From Sinorhizobium arboris LMG 14919 (GTDB taxonomy: Bacteria > Pseudomonadota > Alphaproteobacteria > Rhizobiales > Rhizobiaceae): a DNA stretch of 64,000 nt. Each line of letters opens with the position of its first letter. Positions within the stretch are counted from its first letter, which is position 1. The stretch spans positions 1,697,570-1,761,569 of the forward strand of contig NZ_ATYB01000014.1 in the NCBI RefSeq assembly GCF_000427465.1, given 5' to 3'. The translations under genes were made by a program, and so were the position numbers. The notes beneath the pieces were generated by a model. The model saw only the letters and a list, made by a program, of their open reading frames with translations. It did no database searches and was not told the DNA's origin. Of this stretch, positions 36,684-46,630 are shown in pieces.

Positions 36684-38075
36684 ATGACATCGACCCGCAC
36701 GGAAACTGATACGTTCGGCCCCATCGAAGTGGCGAGCGACCGCTATTGGGGCGCTCAGGCCCAGCGATCGCTGGGCAATTTCAAAATCGGCTGGGAAAAA
36801 CAGCCTCTGGCGATCGTGCGCGCACTCGGCATCGTCAAGCAGGCGGCTGCTCGTGCCAACATGGCGCTCGGCCGTCTCGACCCGACGGTCGGCGAGGCCA
36901 TCGTCAAGGCCGCGCAGGAAGTGATCGACGGCAAGCTTGACGAGCACTTTCCTCTCGTGGTGTGGCAGACGGGCTCCGGAACCCAGTCGAACATGAACGC
37001 GAACGAGGTCGTCTCCAACCGCGCGATCGAGCTGCTCGGCGGCGTCATGGGCTCGAAGAAGCCGGTTCACCCGAACGATCACGTCAATATGAGCCAGTCG
37101 TCGAACGACACCTATCCGACGGCCATGCACATTGCCTGCGCGGAGCGCGTTATCCACGACCTGCTGCCGGCGCTCAAGCACCTGCACAAGGCTCTCGAAG
37201 AGAAGGTGAAGGCGTTCGATCACATCATCAAGATCGGCCGCACCCATACGCAGGATGCAACGCCCCTGACACTCGGCCAGGAGTTTTCCGGCTATGCCGC
37301 GCAGGTCGCCTCCTCGATCAAGCGGATCGAGATGACGCTCCCCGGCCTTTGCGAACTCGCCCAGGGCGGAACTGCCGTCGGCACCGGGCTTAACGCGCCC
37401 GTCGGCTTTGCCGAGAAGGTCGCCGAGGAAATCGCGGCCATTACGGGTATCGGCTTCACTTCCGCGCCGAACAAGTTCGAAGCGCTGGCGGCCCATGACT
37501 CGATGGTCTTCAGCCACGGCGCAATCAACGCCACGGCCGCCGCGCTCTTCAAGATAGCCAACGACATCCGCTTCCTCGGCTCCGGGCCCCGTTCCGGTCT
37601 CGGCGAACTTTCGCTGCCGGAAAACGAGCCGGGCTCGTCCATCATGCCGGGCAAAGTGAACCCCACGCAATGCGAGGCGCTGACACAGGTCTGCGTCCAG
37701 GTCTTCGGCAATCATGCCGCCCTGACCTTCGCCGGCAGCCAGGGGCACTTCGAGCTCAACGTCTACAATCCGCTAATGGCCTACAACTTCCTGCAGTCGG
37801 TGCAGTTGCTCGCCGACGCGGCCGTCTCCTTCACCGACAATTGCGTCGTGGGAATCGAAGCCCGCGAGGACAACATCAAGGCGGCGCTCGACCGTTCGCT
37901 CATGCTGGTGACTGCGCTTGCGCCGAAGATCGGCTACGACAATGCGGCCAAGATCGCAAAGACCGCGCATAAGAACGGCACCACGCTGCGCGAAGAGGCC
38001 GTCGGCGGCGGCTATGTCACGGACGAGGAGTTCGATGCGATCGTCCGTCCGGAAACGATGATCGGCCCGGCCTGA
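36684..38075 (+). CDS. fumC: class II fumarate hydratase
   Basis: A 463-residue TCA-cycle enzyme converting fumarate to malate, without iron-sulfur cluster. Start [16 protein letters not shown] at 36684; an upstream ATG at 36663 is less likely because similarity begins at 36684. Signature motifs: [13 protein letters not shown] (near residue 98), [36 protein letters not shown], and the superfamily [15 protein letters not shown] loop with the catalytic Ser. The length is standard. It is preceded by an unusual structured intergenic stretch and followed by a convergent hairpin. Confidence 0.96.
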   Translation: MTSTRTETDTFGPIEVASDRYWGAQAQRSLGNFKIGWEKQPLAIVRALGIVKQAAARANMALGRLDPTVGEAIVKAAQEVIDGKLDEHFPLVVWQTGSGTQSNMNANEVVSNRAIELLGGVMGSKKPVHPNDHVNMSQSSNDTYPTAMHIACAERVIHDLLPALKHLHKALEEKVKAFDHIIKIGRTHTQDATPLTLGQEFSGYAAQVASSIKRIEMTLPGLCELAQGGTAVGTGLNAPVGFAEKVAEEIAAITGIGFTSAPNKFEALAAHDSMVFSHGAINATAAALFKIANDIRFLGSGPRSGLGELSLPENEPGSSIMPGKVNPTQCEALTQVCVQVFGNHAALTFAGSQGHFELNVYNPLMAYNFLQSVQLLADAAVSFTDNCVVGIEAREDNIKAALDRSLMLVTALAPKIGYDNAAKIAKTAHKNGTTLREEAVGGGYVTDEEFDAIVRPETMIGPA

Positions 38076-38088
38076 TCGCACTTCATCC

Positions 38089-38116
38089 GGCCGCGGCTCC
38101 AGATGTCGCCGCGGCC
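38089..38116. terminator. GC hairpin between convergent fumC and flavin-fold gene
   Basis: An 8-bp perfect stem GGCCGCGG/CCGCGGCC with a 12-base loop in the 43-base space between the two stops. It lacks a U-tract, so it is a probable, not certain, shared transcription end. Confidence 0.5.
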
Positions 38117-38118
38117 GC

Positions 38119-38727
38119 CTACCACATCGTCTTCGCCGCGCGGTCGGGCCACTCCCGATCGTAGCTTTCCTTGTCGAAATCGGCCTTGGCAGCCTTCAGC
38201 AACGCGCCCGGCGACGGCAGCGACGCCGGATTGGCGAAGCGCTCCGCGTTCCAGAGCTGTGAACGGATCAGAGCCCGAGCGCATTGGAAATAGACCTCGC
38301 CGATCGTGACAACGATGACGCTGCGCGGGTGCTTCCCATCAATCTCGAAGGAACCGGTCAAGGCAGGGTCGACACTGACGACGGCGGTACCATTGATGCG
38401 GATAGTCGTATTCGAACCCGGCACGAGAAAGAGCAGCGCCACCCTCGGATCGCGCACGATATTGGCAAGCGAGTCCACCCGGTTATTGCCGCGCCAGTCG
38501 GGCATCAGCACGGTTTTGTCGTCGGCGATGCGGACGACGCATCGATCGTCGCCGCGCGGCGAACAGTCGAGCCCTTCCGGACCGACGGTCGCGAGCGCTG
38601 CGAAGGGCGACGCCTCGATCATTTGCCGGTACTCGGCCGTCAGGGAACTTGTCACCTTGACGATCGAGGCCTCGCTCGTTTCGCCATAGAGCGCCTGCAG
38701 CTCTTCGACCGTTCCGATAATCGTCAT
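38119..38727 (-). CDS. pyridoxamine 5'-phosphate oxidase-fold (FMN-binding) protein
   Basis: A 202-residue flavin/split-barrel protein. ATG 38727 (MTIIGTVEELQALYG) follows a strong GGAGGG site. The split-barrel core is visible in SPFAALATVGPEGLDCSPRGD, RVALLFLVPGSNTTIRINGTAVVS and the R-N-R/D residues of the WRGNNRVDSLANIVRDPRV block. Family members (MSMEG_1061/pdxH-like) bind FMN or F420 and reduce small molecules; the substrate is unknown. The gene lies 96 bases downstream of the alpha/beta hydrolase on the same strand, so the two could be one unit under the divergent MarR regulator. Confidence 0.85.
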   Translation of the reverse strand: MTIIGTVEELQALYGETSEASIVKVTSSLTAEYRQMIEASPFAALATVGPEGLDCSPRGDDRCVVRIADDKTVLMPDWRGNNRVDSLANIVRDPRVALLFLVPGSNTTIRINGTAVVSVDPALTGSFEIDGKHPRSVIVVTIGEVYFQCARALIRSQLWNAERFANPASLPSPGALLKAAKADFDKESYDREWPDRAAKTMW

Positions 38728-38823
38728 TTCATCCCTCCTTGTGCGGTGCTGCGGCCGCAACGCAGAAAAACGCGATGTCTGCGCGCCCGTTTCGAGGATT
38801 AGCATGACGGGCTGATGACGCAA

Positions 38824-39741
38824 TCAGGCGATTTTTGACATGGGGGCCTCTTTTCCACGCTCCCGGAGAAACTCCGTGATCTTCTCGATGACGGAAGCGG
38901 CGGAGACGATGCGACGGTGACCGAGGCCGTTCGCCCAGTGCAGTTCCACATTCGGCCCGACCGCGTCATAGCGGCGCGCATGATCGGCAGGAACCTCCTT
39001 GTCGTCCTCGGCATGGATGACCAGGACGGGCTTGCGGAGCGTCGCCAGGATGCGGGAGGCATCGAAGCCGTCGATGCGACGCCCGGATAGCCGCTCCACC
39101 ATGCCCTCAAAAGCTGCCTGTGCCTTCGGTGCAAGCCCCAGCACCCGGCCGAACCCCCTGAACAGCCATGTCATTTCGCTTGGTGCACCGATCAGGACCA
39201 GCTTTCCCGGAACGCGCGCCGGCACGTCGCAGAGAACCGCCCCGGCCGCGCAGGCAAGGCTCGCGCCCCCGAAAGAATGGCCGACACCGACATCGAAACC
39301 GTCGAAGTGTCGCCAGGCCGCATCGACCGCCCTCACCGCCTGCGGCATGGTCAATGTCCGGCCGGGCGACGCGCCATGGCCCGGCCAGTCGAGCGCGACC
39401 ACCTCCGCACCCGCGGAGAGCAGGCCATCGATAAGCGTCGCCAGATATTCGCTGCGAGAACCCCAGCCATGTGCAACCAGGACCCGCGGTCCGCCAGCGC
39501 CCCGCCGGCGTTCGAAATGGCGAGCGGCGACCCAACCGCCCGCAAAGGACAATGTGACCTTGCGCGAGTGTTGCATGATCGGCGCTGCCGCTTTCAACAG
39601 AGCTGCCTCCTTGCCGCTTTTCGGCTTTCGGCTGGGAGTGCGGCAGAAGATCCAGAACGCGGCCTTGCCCGCCTTGTCGGCCGAAAACGCGGAAACGGCC
39701 TTTAACGATAGACGGATGACCCTGATCGAAAAGGATGCCAT
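38824..39741 (-). CDS. alpha/beta hydrolase
   Basis: A 305-residue serine hydrolase. Nucleophile elbow GHSFGGASLA (near residue 165), oxyanion strand VLVAHGWGSRSEYLATLI, and later HAEDDKEVP (catalytic Asp) and GLGHRRIV (catalytic His) give an intact triad. The N-terminal 60 residues are amphipathic and may be a non-homologous extension; the true start could lie further in, at ATG 39575 (MQHSRKVTLSFAGGW). It is divergent from a MarR-family regulator whose operator-like repeat lies 15 bases away, so it is probably controlled by it. Substrate unknown. Confidence 0.85.
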   Translation of the reverse strand: MASFSIRVIRLSLKAVSAFSADKAGKAAFWIFCRTPSRKPKSGKEAALLKAAAPIMQHSRKVTLSFAGGWVAARHFERRRGAGGPRVLVAHGWGSRSEYLATLIDGLLSAGAEVVALDWPGHGASPGRTLTMPQAVRAVDAAWRHFDGFDVGVGHSFGGASLACAAGAVLCDVPARVPGKLVLIGAPSEMTWLFRGFGRVLGLAPKAQAAFEGMVERLSGRRIDGFDASRILATLRKPVLVIHAEDDKEVPADHARRYDAVGPNVELHWANGLGHRRIVSAASVIEKITEFLRERGKEAPMSKIA

Positions 39742-39755
39742 AGTGGGGCTCTCTA

Positions 39756-39773
39756 ATGTTCAACAATGAACAT
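39756..39773. promoter_or_regulatory. probable MarR-type operator between hydrolase and regulator
   Basis: An 18-bp inverted repeat ATGTTCAACAATGAACAT (7-base arms, 4-base spacer). A second, imperfect copy (GTACAACGATGAACA, two changes from GTTCAACAATGAACA) follows at 39778-39792. Both lie at the start of the regulator gene and just before the divergent hydrolase. The pair suggests cooperative binding and autoregulation. Confidence 0.6.
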
Positions 39774-40277
39774 ATTTGTACAACGATGAACAAAATGCAA
39801 GTGCCGAACGAAAACCACCATTTCCCTTGGGATCATCCTCGTTTTCGTAGCTGGATCGCCGTCGCCCGCGCCTGTCAGCTGATGCAGCAGACATTGACGC
39901 GACGCCTGAGCCATCTCGACGTGAAGCCGCCGCACCTGGACATCCTGGTCAACCTCTACCGCTTCGACGGCATCACCCAGCAGGAGCTCGCGCGCAAGCT
40001 GCTGGTCGGACGCTCCAACATGAGCATGCTGCTGCCGCAGCTCGAAAAGCGCGGCCTTATTGAGCGTCGTGGAGATGCAAGGGACAAACGGGTGTTGCGT
40101 CTATCGCTCACCTCAGCAGGAAGGGCTTTGACCGAGGAGGCGATGGAAATTCAGACGGCTCTCATCGAGACTTCGCATGGCGGCGCGCCCATCGAGGACT
40201 GCGTCAAGGTCGCAGAGTCGATGGAGCGGATCATCGCGGTCTTGCTCAAGGAGGATGAAACCGCGTCCGGAGACTGA
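39756..40277 (+). CDS. MarR-family transcriptional regulator
   Basis: A 173-residue winged-helix protein (longest frame). Helices at about residues 30-60 (IAVARACQLMQQTLTRRL) dimerise. The DNA-binding part is FDGITQQELARKLLVGRSNMSMLLPQLEKRGLIERRGDARDKRV, typical MarR with the wing RRGDARDKRVLRLSLT. The start is unclear: ATG 39756 coincides with the operator-like repeat, and ATG 39786 (MNKMQVPNENHHF) and 39795 are also in frame. None has a good ribosome site, so a leaderless transcript is possible. Likely targets are itself and the divergent hydrolase gene. Confidence 0.86.
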   Translation: MFNNEHICTTMNKMQVPNENHHFPWDHPRFRSWIAVARACQLMQQTLTRRLSHLDVKPPHLDILVNLYRFDGITQQELARKLLVGRSNMSMLLPQLEKRGLIERRGDARDKRVLRLSLTSAGRALTEEAMEIQTALIETSHGGAPIEDCVKVAESMERIIAVLLKEDETASGD

Positions 40278-40318
40278 GATCCTCCCGTCCATACGTCGGG
40301 GGCCGGCGCGGAAAAGCT

Positions 40319-40699
40319 TCAGCGTGGCCTTTCGGCCCTGTCGCGCGACATGCCTTTTTCGGCCAGCTCCTGCTCATAGGCCCGGAACAGCTCTTCGCCC
40401 TTCTCGCCGAGTTCACGCAGATAGGTCCAGGTATAGATGCCGGTGTCGTGAGCGTCGTCGAAACCGATTCGCACCGCGTAATTCCCGGTCGGCTGGACCG
40501 TGATGATCTGGACGTTGCGCTTGCCGGGAACCGTCACCCGCTGGCCAGGCCCATGCCCCTGCACCTCGGCCGAGGGCGAGAGGACCCGCAGGAGTTCCGC
40601 GGAAAGGTCGAAAGCGGCGCCGTCGTCGAAAGTCACGGACAGGCGGTGACGATCCTTCGATACCCGCAGTTCGGTTGGCCAGAATTCGCTCATCGTCAT
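40319..40699 (-). CDS. DUF971 domain protein
   Basis: A 126-residue protein. ATG 40699 (MTMSEFWPTELRVSKD) is preferred because GGAG lies 5 bases upstream; a GTG at 40717 is also in frame. Residues about 5-95 form the DUF971/GBBH-like domain: LRVSKDRHRLSVTFDDG, FDLSAELLRVLSPSAEVQGH and GNYAVRIGFDDAHDTGIYTW, a fold also found at the N-terminus of gamma-butyrobetaine hydroxylase. In other bacteria such genes lie near iron-sulfur or Moco genes; here it is divergent from moaA. The C-terminus is helical and charged. Its role is not established. Confidence 0.88.
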   Translation of the reverse strand: MTMSEFWPTELRVSKDRHRLSVTFDDGAAFDLSAELLRVLSPSAEVQGHGPGQRVTVPGKRNVQIITVQPTGNYAVRIGFDDAHDTGIYTWTYLRELGEKGEELFRAYEQELAEKGMSRDRAERPR

Positions 40700-40853
40700 T
40701 TGCTCCGTGTTCGTCACCGCTCAAGTAAAGCAGAATTGAACGGTCGGAAATCGCCCGAGGACAACTTTCCCTATATTCGAAACAGTTTGCGACAGGATGC
40801 GCCTTGACGCGACCCTTTTTGACCACGACATTGCATCGGCAGGGAGAAGAGAC

Positions 40854-41903
40854 TTGAATACGGCCGCCATAAACCAGACGAACGCCAGACCGCTCGACAC
40901 CGCCACTGCCCCGATGGTCGATCCATTCGGCCGTGCGGTCACCTATCTGCGTGTCTCGGTCACCGATCGCTGCGACTTCCGCTGCACCTATTGCATGGCG
41001 GAGCACATGACCTTCCTGCCGAAGAAGGAACTGCTGACGCTCGAGGAACTCCACCGCCTCTGTTCCGCATTCATTGCCAAGGGTGTGCGTAAGCTGAGGC
41101 TCACCGGCGGGGAACCGCTGGTGCGCAAGAACATCATGTTCCTCATTCGCGAACTCGGCAAGGAGATCGAGGCAGGCCGACTGGACGAGCTGACGCTCAC
41201 CACCAACGGCTCGCAGCTGTCGAAATTCGCCGCCGAACTCGTCGATTGCGGCGTGCGCCGGATCAATGTCTCGCTCGACACGCTCGATCCGGACAAGTTC
41301 CGCCAGATCACCCGCTGGGGCGAGTTGGCAAAAGTGCTCGAAGGCATCGATGCGGCGCTGACTGCCGGCTTGAAGGTGAAGATCAACGCGGTTGCCCTCA
41401 AGGGCTTCAACGACGCCGAAATACCTGCACTGATGCGCTGGGCACATGGTCGAGACATGGATCTGACGCTGATCGAGACCATGCCGATGGGCGAAGTGGA
41501 CGAGGACAGGACCGACCATTACCTGCCGCTCTCGGAGATGCGCACGCGGCTCGAGGCCGATTTCACACTCAACGACATCCCTTATCGCACCGGCGGCCCC
41601 GCCCGTTACGTCGAGGTCGCAGAGACGGGCGGCCGGCTCGGACTGATAACACCGCTTACGCACAATTTCTGTGAGAGCTGCAATCGCGTCCGGCTGACCT
41701 GCACCGGAACGCTCTATATGTGTCTCGGCCAGAACGACGCCGCCGATCTGCGCGCCGCACTGCGCGCCACCGACGACGACGCCTACCTCTCGCAGGTCAT
41801 CGACGAGGCGATCGGCCGCAAGCCGAAGGGCCACGACTTCATCATCGACCGCGAGCACAACCGCCCTGCGGTCGCCCGGCACATGAGCGTCACCGGCGGG
41901 TGA
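40854..41903 (+). CDS. moaA: GTP 3',8-cyclase MoaA (molybdenum cofactor step 1)
   Basis: A 349-residue radical-SAM enzyme that starts molybdenum-cofactor synthesis by rearranging GTP. The first cluster motif is C-x3-C-x2-C in [15 protein letters not shown], the second, C-terminal cluster is in [19 protein letters not shown]. The GTP-binding GGEPLVRK block is present; the C-terminal double glycine (TGG) is as expected. The start is TTG 40854 behind GGAGAAG, giving the length of rhizobial MoaA; a longer frame exists from 40797. mobA and mobB follow at 46.0-47.2 kb. Confidence 0.95.
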   Translation: MNTAAINQTNARPLDTATAPMVDPFGRAVTYLRVSVTDRCDFRCTYCMAEHMTFLPKKELLTLEELHRLCSAFIAKGVRKLRLTGGEPLVRKNIMFLIRELGKEIEAGRLDELTLTTNGSQLSKFAAELVDCGVRRINVSLDTLDPDKFRQITRWGELAKVLEGIDAALTAGLKVKINAVALKGFNDAEIPALMRWAHGRDMDLTLIETMPMGEVDEDRTDHYLPLSEMRTRLEADFTLNDIPYRTGGPARYVEVAETGGRLGLITPLTHNFCESCNRVRLTCTGTLYMCLGQNDAADLRAALRATDDDAYLSQVIDEAIGRKPKGHDFIIDREHNRPAVARHMSVTGG

Positions 41904-42045
41904 GTCTCCCCTTCATCCGCCTGCCGGCACCTTGCAAAGTCTCATTAGCCGGAACGGCCGTGCTTGTGGATGCGGTGGCGGACGAAGGGACGTGCCGCAC
42001 CGCCCCGTCCCGATGCGGCACGCAGCGCGTTCCGCTAGCGGGGTC

Positions 42046-42062
42046 ATCGGGTCAAACCCGAT
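42046..42062. terminator. hairpin between moaA and the chemoreceptor gene
   Basis: A 7-bp perfect stem ATCGGGT/ACCCGAT with a CAA loop in the 184-base space between two convergent genes. No U-tract follows on either strand, so its role as a terminator is tentative. Confidence 0.45.
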
Positions 42063-42087
42063 GGGAGCGGCAGTTTCCCCGATCAAA

Positions 42088-44637
42088 TCAGGCGGCGTAG
42101 CCGGACCTGTAGAGACGACGGCTCGGCCCTTCATTGCCGCCCGTGCCGGTTTTGAAGCGCTCGATCTTCTCATTCAGCACTTCCACCTGCCGGCGCAGGC
42201 CGTGAATTTCCGCCGTGTTCTCCTCAACCATGGCGGCGTTCTGCTGAGTGATCAGTTCGACCTCTTGCACCGCCGCATTGACTTCGCTGAGACCCGTATA
42301 TTGGTCGGCGGCGGCGGCTTCGATATTGCTGACGAGCTGGTGGATGGTGGCGATGTGGTCATTGATCACCGCAAGTGCATCGCCGGTCTCCTGTACGAGC
42401 GAGACACCGCTGCGCACCTGGGCCGAACTTGCGGAAATCAGCCCTTTGATCTCGCGCGCTGCCCCGGCACAGCGTTGCGCCAGCTCGCGGACTTCCTGTG
42501 CCACCACGGCAAAACCCCGACCTGCTTCGCCTGCCCGTGCCGCCTCGACGCCCGCATTCAGCGCCAGCAGGTTGGTCTGGAATGCGATTTCGTCGATCAC
42601 CCCAATAATCGTTCCGATCTTTTCGGAGGATCGGTCGATCTCCGCCATCGCGTCGATCGCCTTGGCGACGACCTTGCCGGAATGCCGGGCATAGGAATTT
42701 GTCTCGTCCACCGAAACCGTCGTCTGGCGGGCGGTCTCGGTCGTCGCCCGGACGATCTCCGTGAGCTGCCGCAGCGCCCGTGAACTTTCTTCGAGCGCAG
42801 CCGCCTGCTGCTCGGTGCGGCGGGCGAGATCGTCCGCCGCGGCCGAAAGGTTGCCGGTGCCCCCAGTGATCTCTTCGGTCAACAGGCGCACGTCCATGAG
42901 CGTCGCGCGGAGCGCCTCGACGGCATTGTTGTAGGTGCGGGCCATCACGATGTAGTCGGCCGGCAGATCTTCCGCCATTCCCGCCTCGAGATTGCCGGCG
43001 GCGAGTTTGGCGAGCACGTCCGAGAGAGCGGTGAGCGCCTGCATCTGCTCGGCCTCGATCCTTACCCGCTCCTCCGCCCGGCGAGCCTCCTCGCGGGCGG
43101 AGAGCGCACGCGCCGCTTCAGCCTCTTTCTCGAGGCGGACGTTCTCAAGCGCATTGTCGCGGAACACGGCGACCGAACGAACCATGTCGCCTATCTCATC
43201 GCCGCGGTTGCGGCCCTCGATCGGCACCTCCAGGTCGCCGCTGGCGAGCCGGGTCATCGTCTCGTTGACGCGTTTCAGCGGGGCCCTGAGCGTTTCGACG
43301 AGCATCAGGCCGCCAACGATCGCGAGAAGAGTGCCGGCCACCATAGCGACGATCGAAACGGTGGCCGATCGCTGGCTATCCTGCTTGCCCGCCTCCTGGG
43401 CGTGGCTCACGAAGCCCTCGAGCGTGCTGCTGGCCTCGGCAACGAGAGACGCGGCCTCGCGTCGTGCGGTTTGCCAGCGAGCGCCGACTTCGATCAGCGC
43501 AGCCGTGCCCTTGCCGATATTGTCGAGTGATGGCCCGAGCTTCGCCGGAAGATCCCGCAACGCCGCGTTCCTGCCGCCGAGTTCGGAAAGCTTGAGCGCT
43601 GTTCCGCGGACCGCTTCGATATCACCGATCACGAGCGCACGGCGTTCCTCGCCGAGTTGACGGTGCAACTCACTGATGTGGAGGCGGGTATTGTCCAGTC
43701 CCTTGAAGGTATCACCCATCAGCGAAATCAGCGTTTTAAGCGTCGAAATTTCGCCGTCCATGCTGACGAAGCGCTTGGCGGCCGTATCGGAGTTCCGGGC
43801 TGCCTCCTTGGCGAAGTCGGCCTCGTATTTCGAGAATTTGCCGAGGACGGGCACGAGCGCATTCTTCTTGGTTTCGTTACTTTCGGCGCTTGCCAGGATC
43901 GCTTCGATCTTCTGCGCCTGCTGCTTGAGCTCGCCGATCGGCTTCCTGACCTTGTCGGACGCGATCTTCTCCGATTCTTCTATCTGCTTCATGAGATGCG
44001 GCAGCAGCTTTTCAGCCTGATCGACTTTCGCATCGGGACTGACCGCCATGGTCACCGGCAGGCGGAATTTCTTTATCCGTTCCGCAAGACCCTGATAGGC
44101 GGCGGCGTCGAAGAGCAAGGCCTTGGCGAAGGCTTCCTTCTCGCCCGATTCCTCCTGAATGATGTCGATCTGCTTGTAGGCACTGTTGCCGTTCTTCGTC
44201 ATTTCGGCAAGCGCCGCTTCCAGCGATTGGGTCACTGCATCCTGCTCGAGCTTCACGGCCCAGAGCTTCTCCGTCTGGCTACGCATCGCGCCGCCAAGAG
44301 CGACAACGGAAGCGATCTGCCCTCTGTCGGCGTCACGCGTCAGAAGCGCCTCGAGGGCCTTCACGCCCTGCTCCTGATCGTCGATGCCTTTCAGAAGCGC
44401 GTCGCGCGATGCCTCGTCCCGCTCGTCGATAAAGCTCTGGAGAGCACTGCGGAGTGCCTGAAAGTCTGAAAGACTGCTGATGGTCTCGCGCGTCACGGTC
44501 ATGTGCCCGTTGAGGGTGCGTGCGGTGAAGAACCCGACGAGACCGATGCCGGCGATCAGCGCGACGAGCGGCACCACGAAGAGGAGAACTTTCGTGACGA
44601 TACGCAGACGCTGCAGAAGGCGGTCGAGGACAGACAT
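42088..44637 (-). CDS. methyl-accepting chemotaxis protein with a very large periplasmic domain
   Basis: An 849-residue chemoreceptor. Helix 1 is at about 14-37 and helix 2 at about 423-447, so roughly 385 residues lie outside the membrane, more than twice the usual four-helix bundle. That part is all-helical and Lys/Glu/Ala-rich. A HAMP domain (about 447-500, [20 protein letters not shown]) is followed by the signalling region with the hairpin tip [21 protein letters not shown]. meliloti McpZ is known for such an outsized periplasmic region, so this may be its counterpart. The ligand is unknown. No che genes lie nearby. Confidence 0.93.
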   Translation of the reverse strand: MSVLDRLLQRLRIVTKVLLFVVPLVALIAGIGLVGFFTARTLNGHMTVTRETISSLSDFQALRSALQSFIDERDEASRDALLKGIDDQEQGVKALEALLTRDADRGQIASVVALGGAMRSQTEKLWAVKLEQDAVTQSLEAALAEMTKNGNSAYKQIDIIQEESGEKEAFAKALLFDAAAYQGLAERIKKFRLPVTMAVSPDAKVDQAEKLLPHLMKQIEESEKIASDKVRKPIGELKQQAQKIEAILASAESNETKKNALVPVLGKFSKYEADFAKEAARNSDTAAKRFVSMDGEISTLKTLISLMGDTFKGLDNTRLHISELHRQLGEERRALVIGDIEAVRGTALKLSELGGRNAALRDLPAKLGPSLDNIGKGTAALIEVGARWQTARREAASLVAEASSTLEGFVSHAQEAGKQDSQRSATVSIVAMVAGTLLAIVGGLMLVETLRAPLKRVNETMTRLASGDLEVPIEGRNRGDEIGDMVRSVAVFRDNALENVRLEKEAEAARALSAREEARRAEERVRIEAEQMQALTALSDVLAKLAAGNLEAGMAEDLPADYIVMARTYNNAVEALRATLMDVRLLTEEITGGTGNLSAAADDLARRTEQQAAALEESSRALRQLTEIVRATTETARQTTVSVDETNSYARHSGKVVAKAIDAMAEIDRSSEKIGTIIGVIDEIAFQTNLLALNAGVEAARAGEAGRGFAVVAQEVRELAQRCAGAAREIKGLISASSAQVRSGVSLVQETGDALAVINDHIATIHQLVSNIEAAAADQYTGLSEVNAAVQEVELITQQNAAMVEENTAEIHGLRRQVEVLNEKIERFKTGTGGNEGPSRRLYRSGYAA

Positions 44638-45046
44638 TGCGAACCCCTGATTCTTTTTATGAGGAACATGTCCGCGCGGTGTGCTTCTCTTGGCGGAAGC
44701 ATCTTAGAACAGCCGGCTGAGCGCCTCCCAGGTCTGCTATCGCGGGGCTGTTCCGGACTGACGGGCCGAATGCGGCCGTCATCCGCCGATCGCGTCATGC
44801 GATTGGTTGCGGAGTCCGCGAAACGATAGGCAGCGAACATTAAGATTCGGCGAATGAGCGGCATGACAGAGGTGTTCTCCCGGCGGCCGCGCCCCTGCCT
44901 TCCACAGCCCTGATTGGGAAAAGCGCAATTGGGTTTGCACCTTTTTGCGGCCGATGCTTAAACATTGGCTTGCCCTTCGAAGCAGGGATTCGCCATTACT
45001 GCCGAGAGCCCAGTGCCGCTCGGTCAGAAGTTCACCGGGAACGACA
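44638..45046. other. 409-base intergenic region between chemoreceptor and DMT gene
   Basis: Divergent promoters are expected here. Nothing with a plausible reading frame, repeat or RNA structure stands out. A TTG at 44945 could extend the DMT frame by 34 codons, but that extension is Arg/Ser-rich without a helix and is not included. Confidence 0.4.
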
Positions 45047-45955
45047 ATGCGCTCGTCAGCCAATTTCCGCGGCATCATCTTCATGTGCGTCGCGATGATC
45101 GGGTTCGCCTGCAACGACGCGCTGGTAAAATCGGTCACCGGTGCCATGAACACCGGTCAGATCATGTTCATGCGCGGTTTGTTGACGACGCTGATGGTGG
45201 TCGTGGTCGCATATCGCTTCGGCGCCTTTCGGCCGGTTCGGACTATCTTCAGACCGGCCATCCTGCTGCGCATCGCCATGGAGGCGCTTGCCTCGGTGAC
45301 CTACATCTCCGCGCTCGGCCAGATTCCGCTCGCCAATGCTTCGGCGATCATGCAGGCACTGCCGCTGGCGGTCACGCTCGGCGCCGCGCTGTTCCTCGGC
45401 GAACCCGTCGGCTGGCGGCGGTGGGCCGCGATCATCGTGGGCTTTGCCGGCGTCCTCATCGTGCTGCGTCCCGGTCCTGAGGGCTTCACTGCAGCCGCCC
45501 TCACCGTCGTCGCCTGCGTCTTCTTCACCGCGACCCGCGATCTCTGTACCCGTCGCATCGGCACCGACGTGCCGTCGCTGTACATCACGGTGACGACCTC
45601 ACTCGTAACGACGCTGGTCGGTGCAGCCCTCATAGTTCCGCTCGGTGGCTGGCAACCGATGTCGACGACGTCGTTCATCCATATCGCCGGCGCCAGTGTG
45701 CTTCTGATGCTCGGCTACCAGACGATCGTGCTGGCCATGCGCGAGGGCGAGATCTCCGTGATTGCGCCGTTTCGCTATATGAGCCTTCTTTGGTCGGTCA
45801 CCCTCGGCGTGGTCTTCTTCGCAGAAACGCCGGACCGCTGGATGCTGGCGGGCGTCGCCATCATCATCGGTTCGGGCCTTTATACGTTCTATCGCGAAAG
45901 CAAGCGCGGTCGGCAGGCGGTTGCACGGCGCGCACTCGCCGGCCCCCTGGAATAA
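45047..45955 (+). CDS. DMT-superfamily (EamA) transporter
   Basis: A 302-residue inner-membrane protein with ten predicted helices in two EamA halves: FRGIIFMCVAMIGFACNDALVK begins the first, and TAAALTVVACVFFTATRDLCTR the second. Each half ends in the usual GFAGVLIVLRPG-like motif (first half) or VAIIIGSGLYTFYRE (second half). Start ATG 45047 with a weak GGGA. Export of a metabolite or amino acid is typical. It lies 15 bases before mobA on the same strand, so they are probably co-transcribed, although no functional link to molybdenum cofactor is known. Confidence 0.88.
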   Translation: MRSSANFRGIIFMCVAMIGFACNDALVKSVTGAMNTGQIMFMRGLLTTLMVVVVAYRFGAFRPVRTIFRPAILLRIAMEALASVTYISALGQIPLANASAIMQALPLAVTLGAALFLGEPVGWRRWAAIIVGFAGVLIVLRPGPEGFTAAALTVVACVFFTATRDLCTRRIGTDVPSLYITVTTSLVTTLVGAALIVPLGGWQPMSTTSFIHIAGASVLLMLGYQTIVLAMREGEISVIAPFRYMSLLWSVTLGVVFFAETPDRWMLAGVAIIIGSGLYTFYRESKRGRQAVARRALAGPLE

Positions 45956-45970
45956 CTGAGGAGGTGCTCG

Positions 45971-46630
45971 ATGACAGGCGGACCCTCATATGCCATTTCC
46001 CACCCGCCGGCGGTCATCCTCGCCGGCGGGCGTTCTTCGCGCATGGGACGCCCGAAGGCCGGGCTGATGCTCGGTGGCAGGAGCATGCTTGCGCGCGTGA
46101 TCGAGCGCCTCCGGCCGCAGGTCTCCGGCATCGCCATCAATCTGAATGCCGATCCGGTTCTTGCTGCGGCGACGGGCCTCGAGGCACTGCCGGATACGAT
46201 ACCCGGATTCGTCGGCCCGCTCGCCGGCGTTCTGGCCGCAATGCGCCATGCCACGCGCAAATTCCCCGAGGCGACCCATGTGCTCACCGCTCCGGTCGAT
46301 ACGCCCTTCTTTCCCGCCAGCCTTGCCGACCGGCTCCGGACTGCCGTCACCTCCGAGAGTGAAATCGCCGTCGCTTTCTCGGGCGGTGAAATACATCCGC
46401 TTTTCGCACTCTGGCCTGTAACGCTCGCGGACGACCTGGAGGCGTGGATTCATGCCGACGAGAAGCGGCGCGTTCGCGCCTTCATCGCGCGGCACGGATC
46501 GGCAGCGGTGGAGTTTCCCCTGATCCCGACGACGGCCGGACCGCTGGACCCCTTCTTCAACATCAACACCCCCGAAGAGCTCCGGCAGGCCGAAGCGTGG
46601 TTGCCCTACCTCGAGGACCGCGAACCATGA
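45971..46630 (+). CDS. mobA: molybdenum cofactor guanylyltransferase
   Basis: A 219-residue enzyme that links GMP to molybdopterin-Mo, making the bis-MGD form used by many oxidoreductases. The N-terminal nucleotidyltransferase motif is ILAGGRSSRMGRPKAGLMLG. Further conserved parts are GFVGPLAGVLAAM and APVDTPFFP (metal-binding Asp), with NINTPEELRQAE at the end. A GAGGTG site precedes ATG 45971. Its TGA overlaps the ATG of mobB, so the two are translationally coupled. Confidence 0.95.
   Translation: MTGGPSYAISHPPAVILAGGRSSRMGRPKAGLMLGGRSMLARVIERLRPQVSGIAINLNADPVLAAATGLEALPDTIPGFVGPLAGVLAAMRHATRKFPEATHVLTAPVDTPFFPASLADRLRTAVTSESEIAVAFSGGEIHPLFALWPVTLADDLEAWIHADEKRRVRAFIARHGSAAVEFPLIPTTAGPLDPFFNINTPEELRQAEAWLPYLEDREP

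Noticed and set aside
40803..40831. CTTGAC-N17-CGACAT as a moaA promoter
   Set aside because: The -35 matches well but the -10 is poor; not enough to annotate.
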